Source of the DNA: Candidatus Peribacteria bacterium | GTDB lineage: Bacteria > Patescibacteriota > Gracilibacteria > Absconditabacterales > Absconditicoccaceae | Length of the DNA stretch: 39,138 nt | Direction: 5' to 3' | Assembly: GCA_031276875.1 (NCBI GenBank) | Contig: JAISMG010000031.1 | Location: 1-39,138, forward strand | Shown here: piece by piece, positions 30,680 through 38,935 of the stretch | How positions within the stretch are numbered: the stretch's first letter is position 1 | Layout of the letters: each line of letters opens with the position of its first letter | Position numbers and translations under genes: made by a program | Notes under the pieces: model-generated | What the model was told of the DNA's origin: nothing | The model's database searches: none | What the model saw: only the letters and a program-made list of their open reading frames with translations

Positions 30680-31653
30680 TCCTCCAATGCATTCAATAAC
30701 AACGTAAGCTTTTCAGAAAGTTCGGGATGTTTCGCTTGAGCAATCAGCTTTTTGATATAGATTTGTGCTGTTTGTTTCAATGCTTCTTGGTCCATTTCAC
30801 TATCATCTATTTGCCCAAATATATAATCAGAAAGGTATTCTGGAACAGGTTTTTTGAGAATTTTAAATACTTTTTGGATAAAAGTGTGTTTTTCCAATCC
30901 TCTTTCGTAGAGGTCAATTTGCTCTAACGTAGAATCAAATTCTTCCAAATAAGCTTTTTCGAGATATTGAGCTCTCGCCATCACATTGAGAGGATGATTT
31001 TTGGGTGCTGCATAGTTTGGCAATACTTCCAATTTCGCATATCCTGCTTCAATATCAATTTCTTGGTCTAAATACATTTGAGCAATAGCAATCGTAAGTT
31101 TCCCACATTCAGGAGTCAATCCTGCAATTAGGGTCAGCTTTTTGGGCAAAGGAATATGGTCATCATTACCAAATCCATCTTCAGAAATAACTTGCTGAAT
31201 ATCGTGAGAATATGCTCTAATCTTGTATTTTTCCCATACTTTATACCCAAGTTTTTGAAATTGGGTTTCAAAGCTGAATATTACATCGTACATATTTTCA
31301 ATATCAATCAGATTGATAACAATTTGAGGTTTCACTCCAAACTGATTTTCTACCTTTTTGAGATAGATTTGCAGAAAATCACGAAAAGGCATTTGATGGT
31401 CTCCCATAGACGGATTATCAATAATATCTTGTGCTTTAATACACAGCAAAATGTCCATCTCATATTTTCGAGGAGCAAAAAGCCTTTTATACGTATCTGC
31501 CTCAAACTGAGGAATAAGAGCTGTAATATTGCTCTGGTCAATCAGATTTCCCGTAATCTCCAAATAAAGTTTTGGGTAATCAGTGATAATGTTTCTTAAC
31601 TGTTCTGAGAGAAGAGTTAGATAGTGTTGATAGTTAAATCCTTTATGTTGCAT
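30676..31653 (-). CDS. DUF1846 family protein
   Basis: 325 aa, shorter than the roughly 500 aa usual for DUF1846 and lacking its usual C-terminal part. Matching features: KLYLEITGNLIDQ near the start, DILLCIKAQDI, VNLIDIENMYDVIFSFETQFQKLG, YSHDIQQVISEDGFG, then LIAGLTPECGKLTIAIAQMY, equivalent to the family's nucleotide-binding-like loop, and AGYAKLEVLPNYAAPKNHPLNVMA. The biochemical function of the family is not established. Cytoplasmic; no signal or membrane segment. A perfect -35 and good -10 precede it. It carries three motif copies (30744, 31134, 31270). Confidence 0.85.
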   Translation of the reverse strand: MQHKGFNYQHYLTLLSEQLRNIITDYPKLYLEITGNLIDQSNITALIPQFEADTYKRLFAPRKYEMDILLCIKAQDIIDNPSMGDHQMPFRDFLQIYLKKVENQFGVKPQIVINLIDIENMYDVIFSFETQFQKLGYKVWEKYKIRAYSHDIQQVISEDGFGNDDHIPLPKKLTLIAGLTPECGKLTIAIAQMYLDQEIDIEAGYAKLEVLPNYAAPKNHPLNVMARAQYLEKAYLEEFDSTLEQIDLYERGLEKHTFIQKVFKILKKPVPEYLSDYIFGQIDDSEMDQEALKQTAQIYIKKLIAQAKHPELSEKLTLLLNALED

Positions 31654-31687
31654 TTGTGTTATGATATTGAGAAATAAAGTTTTATTA

Positions 31688-31715
31688 AGTATAGTCGAAA
31701 AGAAGTTTTTGTCAA
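31688..31715 (-). promoter_or_regulatory. Promoter of the DUF1846 gene
   Basis: On the minus strand TTGACA (31710-31715), 16 bp, TATACT (31688-31693), about 35 bases before the ATG at 31653. Confidence 0.7.
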
Positions 31716-31767
31716 TTTTTTGAGAAGATTTTCACTACTGTCCAAATAAAAATTTTTGAATAAAAGA

Positions 31768-31795
31768 AAATCCGAGCAAGTAGCTCGGTATTTTC
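31768..31795. terminator. Bidirectional terminator hairpin
   Basis: CCGAGC-AAGTA-GCTCGG (31772-31788) is flanked by AAAGAAAAT on the left and TATTTTCTTT on the right, so a U-run follows the stem on either strand. It separates the DUF1846 promoter from the transposase remnant to its right. Confidence 0.75.
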
Positions 31796-31909
31796 TTTAA
31801 AATATTGTTTATTGGAAAGCATAAATCAGGATTGCTAATATAGATATTACAACTTAAAATTATGATAAAAATGTATAGAAATAAGTATTTATTTCTCTAT
31901 CCATAAAAA

Positions 31910-32372
31910 ATGGAATGTAAAAAATGTTGATGAAAAGCTTTTCACAAGGCAAGGCATGATTTGTAAGATGATTGCAAAGATATAAATGTATATCTTGTTG
32001 ATGTTTTAATACAGATACTTCCGCAAGGTGAGCAACAATGAAAGTAAAACTGGATGCTCTTATGGTTATATACCTTATGATTAGGATTGAGCGCTATAGG
32101 AAAATTTGTAGGTTTTAGTAATGTGGCAGTACTAAAACGAATGAAAGAGTTTGGAGAGATAGCAGAAAAAATCACAAAGAACAAATAGTTGAATGAAAAG
32201 AAGTAGAAATAATAGAAATGGACGAGCTATGGCACTTCGTCCAAAAAAAAGGTTTAAATTAGAGTATGGACGGCTGTCGATAGACAAAACAAAAGACTTA
32301 TTGATTTTACTATCGGAGATAGAACAAAAAAACAGGAAAAAGATTGATGTTCTTGTTGATATCTTTAGTTAG
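31910..32372 (+). pseudogene. Decayed IS1-like transposase (InsA/InsB type) remnant
   Basis: Pieces of one transposase are spread over three frames. MECKKCGGKAFH (from 31910) and GFVRGLQRYKCISCG form the zinc ribbon. LDALMVIYL then LGLGLSAIGKFVGFSNVAV (another frame) is the helix-turn-helix. EIIEMDELWHFVQKK (third frame, near 32205-32250) and VWTAVDRQNKRLIDFTIGDR (near 32264-32325) belong to the catalytic part. IS1 normally joins its two frames by programmed -1 frameshifting, but here there are several further shifts and the C-terminal third is missing, so it is dead. Conserved Gly residues (RGLQ, CISCG, LGLGLS) use TGA, so the element was already adapted to code 25. No terminal inverted repeats were recognised. 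Confidence 0.75.
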
Positions 32373-32400
32373 CAATCCCATGTAAAATTTTAATAATGTG

Positions 32401-32428
32401 TTGACTTTATATTTAGAATATTTATATA
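32401..32428 (+). promoter_or_regulatory. Promoter of the HemK-like methyltransferase gene
   Basis: TTGACT (32401-32406), 16 bp, TATATA (32423-32428), about 50 bases before the ATG at 32480. Confidence 0.6.
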
Positions 32429-32479
32429 CTCATATATTAAAATATACATAGCATTTCTTTATTTTTATGACTTCATATA

Positions 32480-33169
32480 ATGAATACAAAGGAAATAATC
32501 GATAACTGTACCTTTGCAGAGCAACAATTTTACACATCACAACAGGGAGATTTTCCGCGTAATGTGCAATTTATGGGGAGGAAATTTGTATTGGACAAGA
32601 ATGTTTTTTCTCCAGAGGTATTTTGTGGAAGTTCTGTATATGTTCCACATTTACCATTAAAACCGTGAAATGTATTACTTGATATGGGATGTGGTAGTGG
32701 TGTTATAGGAATTACTGCTTGTATAACCTATGATTTATCGCGTGTATTATATGCTGATATTAGTGAGCCAGCGGTTAATAATACTTTGAAAAATATAATA
32801 TTACATAATGTGTCAGATAAGGTATCTGTGGTTCAAAGCGATGTATTTTCAAATATTCCAGAAGACGAAAAATTTGACATTATTTTTTGGAATTCTCCTT
32901 ATTTTGATGTTCCTACTAAAGAAAACACTACATTATGAGATAAAATGATGTATGACCCTGGTTATCTTTCTCATAAAAAGTTTATTTTAGATGGATATAA
33001 GAGATTGAAAGCAGATGGAAAAATACTGCTTGGATTTTCATCGACACGTTTTCCTCTGAAGTATGCACGTCAAAGGTTTCAAGAAATTGGATTTGATGCA
33101 AACGTTTTTTATGGAGGCACAGATAAGAAAGAGATACAACAAGAGTTATTGGAAATTATTAAACTCTAA
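32480..33169 (+). CDS. Class I SAM-dependent methyltransferase, HemK/PrmC-like
   Basis: 229 aa with two TGA-Gly codons. Motif I DMGCGSGVIGI (about 69-79) and a motif IV variant WNSPYFD (near 137) in place of the canonical NPPY suggest an N- or amide-directed methyltransferase related to HemK/PrmC or RsmC. The N-terminal FVLDKNVFSPEVF resembles the substrate-side segment of these proteins. Because Asn of NPPY is retained and the first Pro is replaced by Ser, activity is plausible but the target is open. Directly follows the IS1-like remnant but has its own promoter. Confidence 0.8.
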
Positions 33170-33245
33170 ATGTATAATTTTGAAATGATTTTTAGCAAAC
33201 TTTCCTTCACATTTAAAAAGCAAATCTGTACGTATTTCGTGGGTC

Positions 33246-33668
33246 TTACTTGCCTCGTTTTTCCTTGATAAAGGCTTGTCGTGCTTCTGGAGGCGTGAGA
33301 AGAATTTTTTCTTGGACTTCTGCTACTTTACGGTCTGGAATATGAGAAAATTGAATAGTAGTATCATTTTTCCCCGTTCAGCTTTTGAAACTAATGATAC
33401 TTTCCCCCCAAAAAAGGGCATTATTTTCGTGGGCTAAAAAAAGATGTCCATATTCAGAAGCAAGATATTTCATTTGAAAATTTTTTGTGTATTCCATTTC
33501 GTTTTGGACGTTTGCACTTCTCATTTTGACAGTGTCAGTAGTATTGATAATCATAATATAATTGATATATGTTCTAATCGCCACCAACATCATAAAAATC
33601 AATATCCCAAAGAGGAAATATTTTATTCTGGTCCCATAGGTAATGACAAGGTGTTTGATAGATAACAT
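33246..33668 (-). CDS. Small membrane protein of unknown function (140 aa)
   Basis: One N-terminal membrane helix (YFLFGILIFMMLVAI) is followed by a soluble domain of about 105 residues, probably outside the cytoplasm, ending with a charged tail (ARQAFIKEKRGK). TGA at 33378 is Gly and carries the frame on to TAA at 33246, adding 43 residues. I do not recognise the family. It starts 14 bases after ruvA on the same strand, so the two are probably an operon. Confidence 0.7.
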
Positions 33669-33682
33669 AAGCGGTAGGACAA

Positions 33683-34234
33683 TTAAATCTGAGAAATCAC
33701 CTCTTTGATGACTTCACTCATATGTTCTTTGCTGATTTTTCCGGGATATTTTATGAGTGCAGCTTTGACTTTTTCCGTATCATATCCAAATCCTCTCAAT
33801 GATTTCACAATGTCTTTAAAGAGTTTTTGGTCAATATCCAATGCTGCGACTTGTTGCAAATCAATGGTTCCTTTGAGTTCTAGCAGAATTTTTTTTGCTG
33901 ATTTGGGTCAGATACCGGGAATGGATTGAAAGAATTTGGTATCCATAGTTTGGACAGCTTTTGTAAGTTCATCTTTCCCATATTGTGCGATAGTAAAAGC
34001 AGTTTTGGTTCCAATTCCATTGATTTTGAGAAGCTGCTCAAAGAGCTGTTGATGTTCTATCTGTTCAAAGGCAAAATAGATGATAGTTTTTTTATTATCA
34101 TCCAGATGAGGATAGAGAAAAAATTCTCCTTCTTGTTTTTTACCAGTATAAAAAATCTGAATGCCCCGAGTATCATTTTTCAGAATGAGGGTAGTTCCGT
34201 ATTTCTCTATCGTTCCGCGAAAAAAATGTAGCAT
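33683..34234 (-). CDS. ruvA: Holliday junction DNA helicase subunit RuvA
   Basis: 183 aa, slightly short of the usual 190-200. The N-terminal OB fold begins MLHFFRGTIEKYG. Two helix-hairpin-helix motifs follow: LLKINGIGTKTAFTIA and FFQSIPGIGPKSAKKILLELKG, where the second Gly of GIG is the TGA at 33908. The C-terminal domain that contacts RuvB (DIVKSLRGFGYDTEKVKAALIK) is present. RuvA tetramers bind four-way junctions and guide RuvB in branch migration. No ruvB or ruvC is in the window. Co-directional with the small membrane protein gene. Under the standard code the protein would lose its second HhH and C-terminal domains, a strong argument for code 25. Confidence 0.93.
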
Positions 34235-34416
34235 TAGGTAGTGTGAAAGAAAAAGATAAAACTATGGGTAGTGTAGTTATCTTATCATTTTTTGCAATAG
34301 GTTTTGGAAATTAACCAATGAAAAATTATTATCAGAAATGCAATTGTATTGACTTGAAACTCTGAAGAAAAAGTATACTATGTCTAGTAACCTAACTACA
34401 GCTCTTTATCTTTATT

Positions 34417-35301
34417 ATGCATAGAATGTTTGCAACCTTTGAACCTCATCATCTCCTCAGTATCACCGACCCCAGCATTGACACAAATAAAACCTATCAC
34501 CAAACGTTTCAAGGGTATCAGATTTCTGCACCCAATACACGATTTTTTGTCCTGCATAAAAAAATTATCAAGCTGATAGAACTTAAACATATTGGTGATA
34601 CGATGGGAGTTTTTTATCTGCTGAAGAGAAACGAAATAGCATCTATTCCTCTGAACATTGAAAGTTGCATAGCAGCAAGTCAACTGTTTAAAGGATGGGA
34701 CGAAATGAAAGGTGAACCGTACTTTTTCTTGCCCTATTTCTCGCCTAAAGCCATCGCTCCTACCAATGCCCAATTAACTGCTTTATCCCTTCCCACTCAA
34801 CTGCAACAGGATGAGAAAGGCGTCATCATCGCAACCTCTTCGGTAAAGAGTAAAGACATTGAAGCACTTCCTCTCACAAAAGAAGACAGTTTGAGTTTTC
34901 TCTTCTGATTAACAGTATGGTATGGAAAATTTGAAGCTAAAGCACAGCAGCTCAATAGTATCAAAATTCACCTTCCACTGTTTGGACAGTATCTTCATTT
35001 GCAGGAAGTGGTGGAAAAATGCATTACCGCATTACAGCAGGAAGGGCTGTTTTTTGAATCTAGTAGTAATGTACATCAGGGGAAAATTTCCTTTCAAATC
35101 ACCAGTAATGACCGGGAAGTACTTCAGATTTTTGCTGACTGGTATAAAAGGATTGAAAACTTCACGCAAATCACTAAAAAAGACGTTGTAGCACAAGCCA
35201 AGCAAGCGTTGGTAGCATTCATAGCTTCCCAACAGCTAGAAAATGTTGACCAAGTCCAAGAGCGACTAACGCAAAGTATTGTAAAAGTGCTCGTGAAATA
35301 A
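34417..35301 (+). CDS. Hypothetical protein, 294 aa, possible weak LAGLIDADG-like C-terminal half
   Basis: One TGA-Gly (34906) joins two halves. The N-terminal half (about 1-150) has no recognised motif. The C-terminal half contains FLFGLTVWYGKFEAK, then HLPLFGQYLHLQEVVEKC and ISFQITSNDREVLQIFADWYKRI. The order (hydrophobic FxxGLxxxxG helix, later a strand with SNDREVL and a helix) faintly recalls a single LAGLIDADG homing-endonuclease unit, but the acidic catalytic residue is not where expected, so any activity is speculative. No signal peptide. It ends 23 bases before tRNA-Arg on the same strand and could share its transcript. A possible -10 TATACT lies at 34374. Confidence 0.75.
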
Positions 35302-35323
35302 CAACGTGAAATAAAAAAGCCAC

Positions 35324-35394
35324 GGGTGGTTGGTGTAGTGGTAACACATCGGTCTTCGGAACCGCTATCGGGGGTTCGATCCCCTCACCACTCG
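35324..35394 (+). tRNA. tRNA-Arg(TCG)
   Basis: Cloverleaf: acceptor GGGTGGT with ACCACTC (one G-T pair), D arm GTGT...ACAC, anticodon stem CGGT/ACCG with loop CTTCGGA (anticodon TCG), 4-base variable loop, T arm GGGGG-TTCGATC-CCCTC. Discriminator G; no encoded CCA. A T-run follows immediately. The anticodon reads CGA and probably other CGN codons. It is not the UGA-reading tRNA-Gly(TCA) that code 25 requires, which must lie elsewhere. Confidence 0.88.
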
Positions 35395-35432
35395 GTTTTT
35401 TTCTCCTCTTTTACTCCCCTAACGGAGATAGT

Positions 35433-36116
35433 ATGCTCAATCCTCAGTATAGGTATCTCGGTATCGACTTTGAAACGACCGGATTAGATACTCAAAAAGA
35501 CGTTCCTATCCAGATTGGAATTGTCGAAATCAACGCCAATGGTGAAATTATTACTACCTTTGATTCTCTTATCAAACCTCAAAAAGACATCCAAGAACTC
35601 AAAAATATTGTCCATTTTATCACTAAAATCGAAACCGCACAGCTCGTTTTTGCTCCTACTATCGCAGACATTCTTCCCCAGATTGAGCGTTTTTTTGATG
35701 AACAAACGATTATCATAGGACACAATATCGCTTTTGATATGGCGTTTCTACAGAAAATGCTCCCCAATGTCCCAAAGTTTGCAACCTTTGATACGTTTCA
35801 ACTGGCACAGGCACTCATTCCCTATCCGTCAAGCTACGCGTTGGAAGTACTGATGCAACATTTGGAAGACAAGCCACTGTTTTTGGAATGGAAATCAAAA
35901 TTTTGACTGCCTTTCACAGGAAAAGAAGAAAAAAAAGCTGATGAAGAGGAATGAATAGAGAAATTTCACGACGCTTTGTATGATGCTAAATCTACTCTTG
36001 CCTTATTTTGCTACCTTATCAACTTCTTGCAACAAATGGAAGAGAAAATTCCCGTTCTTCGTCAATTTTTAACCAAAAGTGATGCCTTACTCAGCCAAAT
36101 ACTCAAAAAAATATAA
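35433..36116 (+). CDS. DnaQ-like 3'-5' exonuclease (DEDDh)
   Basis: 227 aa, two TGA-Gly in the C-terminal half. Exo I DFETTG (12-17), Exo II GHNIAFD (about 95-101) and Exo III H-D-A-L-Y-D-A (about 179-185) supply the DEDDh catalytic residues. It resembles stand-alone exonucleases and the epsilon proofreading subunit of DNA polymerase III; without a clamp-binding motif I cannot choose between them. About 45 residues between the core and Exo III form a charged insert (GKEEKKADEEEG). It follows tRNA-Arg closely. Read by the standard code it would lose Exo III. Confidence 0.9.
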
Positions 36117-36182
36117 AAGGCTATTGATAATAAAAAATCATCTTCTTTTGGAAAATGTATTTATATCTTAAATTTACGGACA

Positions 36183-36854
36183 ATGAAAAACATTTTTATT
36201 TCAGGAGGAGGAAATGCTGAAGTCTCCAAAAAATTCGATCAGCTTTATCATAATATTCTTCAAGAGAAAAAGAGAATTCTCTACATTCCACGAGCATTTT
36301 ATCCAGAAAGATATCCTTCGTGTTTAGAGCGAATAGATAAGGTATTCCCAAAATCATTAGGATATACTGTGGATATTTTGGATGAAAATGTTCCTTTTCA
36401 TACCAATGAACTCCTTCATACGTATGATGGAATATATATAGGATGAGGAAATACATTTAGATTATTGAAATTACTAAAAGAAACCTGATTGATACAAACA
36501 ATTCAAATGTTTTATGAACAGGGAAAACCTATTTATGGAGGAAGTGCAGGAGCAATTATTTTATGAAAAGAAATTCATACTTCTCCAGATATCAATATTG
36601 AAAAGCTGGATTTCATATCTTCTTTATGATTAAACTATTTTCAAGGATATGCTATTTTTTGTCATTATCAGGAAAAATATGATAGAGAAATTTATGATTA
36701 TATTCGCAATTATGAAATTCCTATTATCGCTTTACCAGAATGAGTAGGAGTGTATACTCATAATGATACATATTATGTCTGAGGGAATGACTCAGCTTTT
36801 ATTTTTACAGTTCAATGAAAACAGGCTTTTAATGAAGAATTACTTTTATATTAA
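36183..36854 (+). CDS. Peptidase family S51 (peptidase E/cyanophycinase-like)
   Basis: 223 aa with about seven TGA-Gly codons. Nucleophile motif GGSAGA (Ser121), preceded by YIGGGNTFRLLKLL, the substrate loop of family S51, whose first Gly of the GGGN pair is followed by a TGA-Gly. MKNIFISGGGN begins the Rossmann-like first strand. A His in CHYQEKYDRE (about 160) fits the catalytic His. Members such as PepE cleave Asp-X dipeptides; others act on cyanophycin or cyclic dipeptides. No signal peptide, so cytoplasmic. Preceded by an A/T-rich leader without Shine-Dalgarno. Confidence 0.88.
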
Positions 36855-36936
36855 TTATATGCTATATCTATAATATCCTATTAAAATAAGCAATATACTA
36901 CTAGAAGATATAGAAAAATACGCTTCTTAATTAAAC

Positions 36937-36964
36937 TTGAAAAGCCTGAAAAAAAGCATACAGT
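36937..36964 (+). promoter_or_regulatory. Putative promoter of the clamp-loader gene
   Basis: TTGAAA (36937-36942), 16 bp, TACAGT (36959-36964), ending about 38 bases before the ATG at 37003. Confidence 0.5.
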
Positions 36965-37002
36965 ACAGACCAACAACCTTTTATTCTTTCTCCTTCTTCC
37001 GG

Positions 37003-37911
37003 ATGAAACTCTATGGAAATCACGAAGCCTCCCAAACACTCAAAACCTACCTAGAAACCGCTATAACAACGTGAAATGGTATGCAGTTTTTTCTGCTCGT
37101 GGGTCCCAATGGTATCGGAAAATCTGCTCACGCTCAAGCACGTATTCAGGAATTGCTCGGACCCTATGCGTATAGCGATTTTTTGTACTTAAAAGATTAC
37201 ACCAACGAAATGGGAAAAACGCACACTATTCCCGTAGAACTCAGCGACGCTACCAATAGTGTTGAACTTTTGGACGGAAGTAAACAGCCCAATTACGGTA
37301 TTCGTGAACTTAATCTTTGGCTTCAGCAGTCTGGATTTGGAGCAGTGAAAATGGTATTGATTGAAAATATTCAGAGAATGTCGAGGTCTGCGATGAATGC
37401 ATTTCTCAAAACTTCAGAAGAGCCGCTTCCCAATCGTTTTATCATTGCCACCGTTCCTCATACTTCACAGGTATTGGATACGATACTTTCTCGTTGCATT
37501 GCTCTGCATTTTGACCCTTTGTCTGAAGCGGAAATGAAAGCATTTGCACAAGATAACGCTCTCCTGAGCAACGATACCAAACTCCAAGAAATGCTGATTG
37601 CAATGGCGATGGGGAAACCGTGAATGCTGGTGAGACTGGCTCAACAGATTACGCTTAATCCAGAATTAGCCACCACCATAACAACGCTTATTGGACTGCT
37701 TTCGTCTGATACGACTTCTCAGGTGAAGAAACAACAACTTCTCAAAAAGCTTGCAGAAGTCTGACTGCTTCACGATTTCATTGATGGATGGATTGCGTAT
37801 AGTGTAGACCATCAGCTTTTTTCTACTGCTGAAAAATGGCTAGAAGTTAAAAGATTTCAACAAGCAAATTTGAACATAGAAAATCTTCTGCGATATGGGA
37901 TTTTAGAGTAA
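37003..37911 (+). CDS. holB: DNA polymerase III delta'/clamp-loader AAA+ subunit (HolB-like)
   Basis: 302 aa with three TGA-Gly codons. It begins MKLYGNHEASQTLKTYLE, typical of clamp-loader subunits, then a degenerate P-loop GPNGIGKSAHAQA, the KMVLIENIQRMSRSAMNAFLKTSEEP sensor region and the RFIIATVPHTSQVLDTILSRC segment with the SRC arginine finger. A helical C-terminal domain follows. The Walker B acidic pair is reduced (LIENIQ instead of DEAH/DEAD), as in delta' subunits, which do not hydrolyse ATP. The length suits delta' rather than DnaX. Role: loading the sliding clamp in DNA replication. The upstream start at 37003 (first TGA at codon 24) restores the conserved N-terminal helix lost if ATG 37081 were used. 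Confidence 0.87.
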
Positions 37912-37959
37912 AAAATCACCTACGTTTCCTTTCAGAACGTATGAACATGCAAAAAAAAT

Positions 37960-38231
37960 CTAAAAACCACTTTGCAAATCAAGCATTCTTTTGTACTTTC
38001 CTTTTAACCTCACTAATTCCGTATGCGTACCATCTTCAACTATCTTTCCTTCTTCAAAGAGTAAAATTTTGTCTGCTTGTTTGACGGTCTGCAATCTGTG
38101 GGCAACAATGATAACCGTTTTCCCTTTAAACAGTATATGTAATGCTTCGTTAATCTGTTCTTCATTGAAACTGTCCAATGCTGAATTACATATTCATCAA
38201 ATAAAGTCAGCTTTTTATATTTTTCTTTCAA
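37960..38231 (-). pseudogene. 3' fragment of an ABC exporter ATPase, frameshifted
   Basis: From 38178 down to TAG at 37960 the frame encodes the end of an ABC ATPase: ALDSFNEEQINEALHILFKG, TVIIVAHRLQTVKQADKILLF, then EGKIVEDGTHTELV. It starts at the D-loop. A Walker B-like LTLFDE lies just upstream but in another frame; removing two bases would give DEYNSALDS, close to DEATSALDS. Walker A, the signature motif and the membrane domain are absent, and TAA precedes it in frame. A decayed remnant. Confidence 0.8.
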
Positions 38232-38260
38232 AGAAATGAAAGGGAAAGAATATCATTTTT

Positions 38261-38540
38261 TTATTCAAATACTTTTTTCACTTCTTGCCAATTAAGCACC
38301 TGAGTATCCATATGTGCAATAGTTTCTCCCGTATAAATCACAAATCCCTTACCATCGTAAAGAGCGGGCATAAATCCCTTTAAAATCTGATTTTTAACAT
38401 CAGTATCTAGTTGATTAGCACCTTATAATTCTGAAAATGAAAACGGATACATTTTCACATATCCCACTCTTCCTGCCAAAGATTGAGAGATTTCTTCTGA
38501 TAATAAGAGAGGCTCTTGATTACAATTCGCAAAATAGTAT
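38261..38540 (-). pseudogene. Fragment of an AAA_14-type ATPase
   Basis: On the minus strand an open stretch reads NQEPLLLSEEISQSLAGRVG then YVKMYPFSFSEL, an in-frame TAA, and continues GANQLDTDVKNQILKGFMPA ... LNWQEVKKVFE to TAA at 38261. The LLSEEISQSLAGR...YPFSFSEL order is typical of the sensor region of AAA_14/DUF4143 ATPases, in which the loop recurs as LLSxxLxxxLxGR...xxPLSFxEF. The P-loop part is missing and the frame is interrupted, so it is a remnant. I did not find an intact copy in the window. Confidence 0.6.
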
Positions 38541-38548
38541 AAATAGAT

Positions 38549-38895
38549 ATGCAAATTAAAAACAGTAATCTCAGTCGATTTAAAACGAAAAAAATATTGA
38601 AGTGTTTTTCTATTGATCTTACAGCTAGTCAGACGGCAAAATTATTAGGGATTAGCAAAAAGACAATCAATAGGTTTTACCTAAAAGATGAAGAAAAAAG
38701 CAACCTATGTTCGGTATCTATCAGAGAAAGTGAGAAATTTATACCGAAATTATCCCAAATTGTACAGGAGAAGTGTTACAAAATATTATTACAAGTGTTG
38801 TGGATTTAAATGCAACAGTTCATAGTGATTGACGAAAAGAATATGATGGATTAGTAGATATCTTGTATATAAAAACGATTTATGTGATATATAGG
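38549..38895 (+). pseudogene. Truncated IS1595-like transposase remnant
   Basis: The first 50 residues (LSRFKTKKILKCFSIDLTAS, then QTAKLLGISKKTINRFY) are the N-terminal helix-turn-helix of IS1595-type transposases. A later segment in a different frame (VVDLNATVHSDGRKEYDGLV near 38800-38865) matches the DDE region SDGWxxYDGLV; its Gly is a TGA codon. The middle of the protein, including the first catalytic Asp, and the end are missing, and a frameshift separates the parts. Dead element that had used code 25. Confidence 0.7.
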
Positions 38896-38935
38896 GTTTA
38901 AAAAAGCAGCCTATGTCCTCATTATAAGAAAAAAG

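Noticed and set aside
31942-32184. An 80-aa minus-strand open frame with some Cys residues
   Set aside because: It is antisense to the IS1-like remnant, whose plus-strand pieces match the transposase order much better.
35324-35394. The second tRNA considered as the UGA-decoding tRNA-Gly
   Set aside because: The anticodon loop CTTCGGA gives TCG, not TCA, and the acceptor/discriminator does not resemble tRNA-Gly.
6786-36854. Interpretation of the broken frames as pseudogenes or sequencing errors under the standard code
   Set aside because: Every break in the conserved genes is an in-frame TGA at a glycine position, never TAA or TAG, and there is no frameshift. Only the fragments at 31910 and 37960-38895 show true shifts or TAA.
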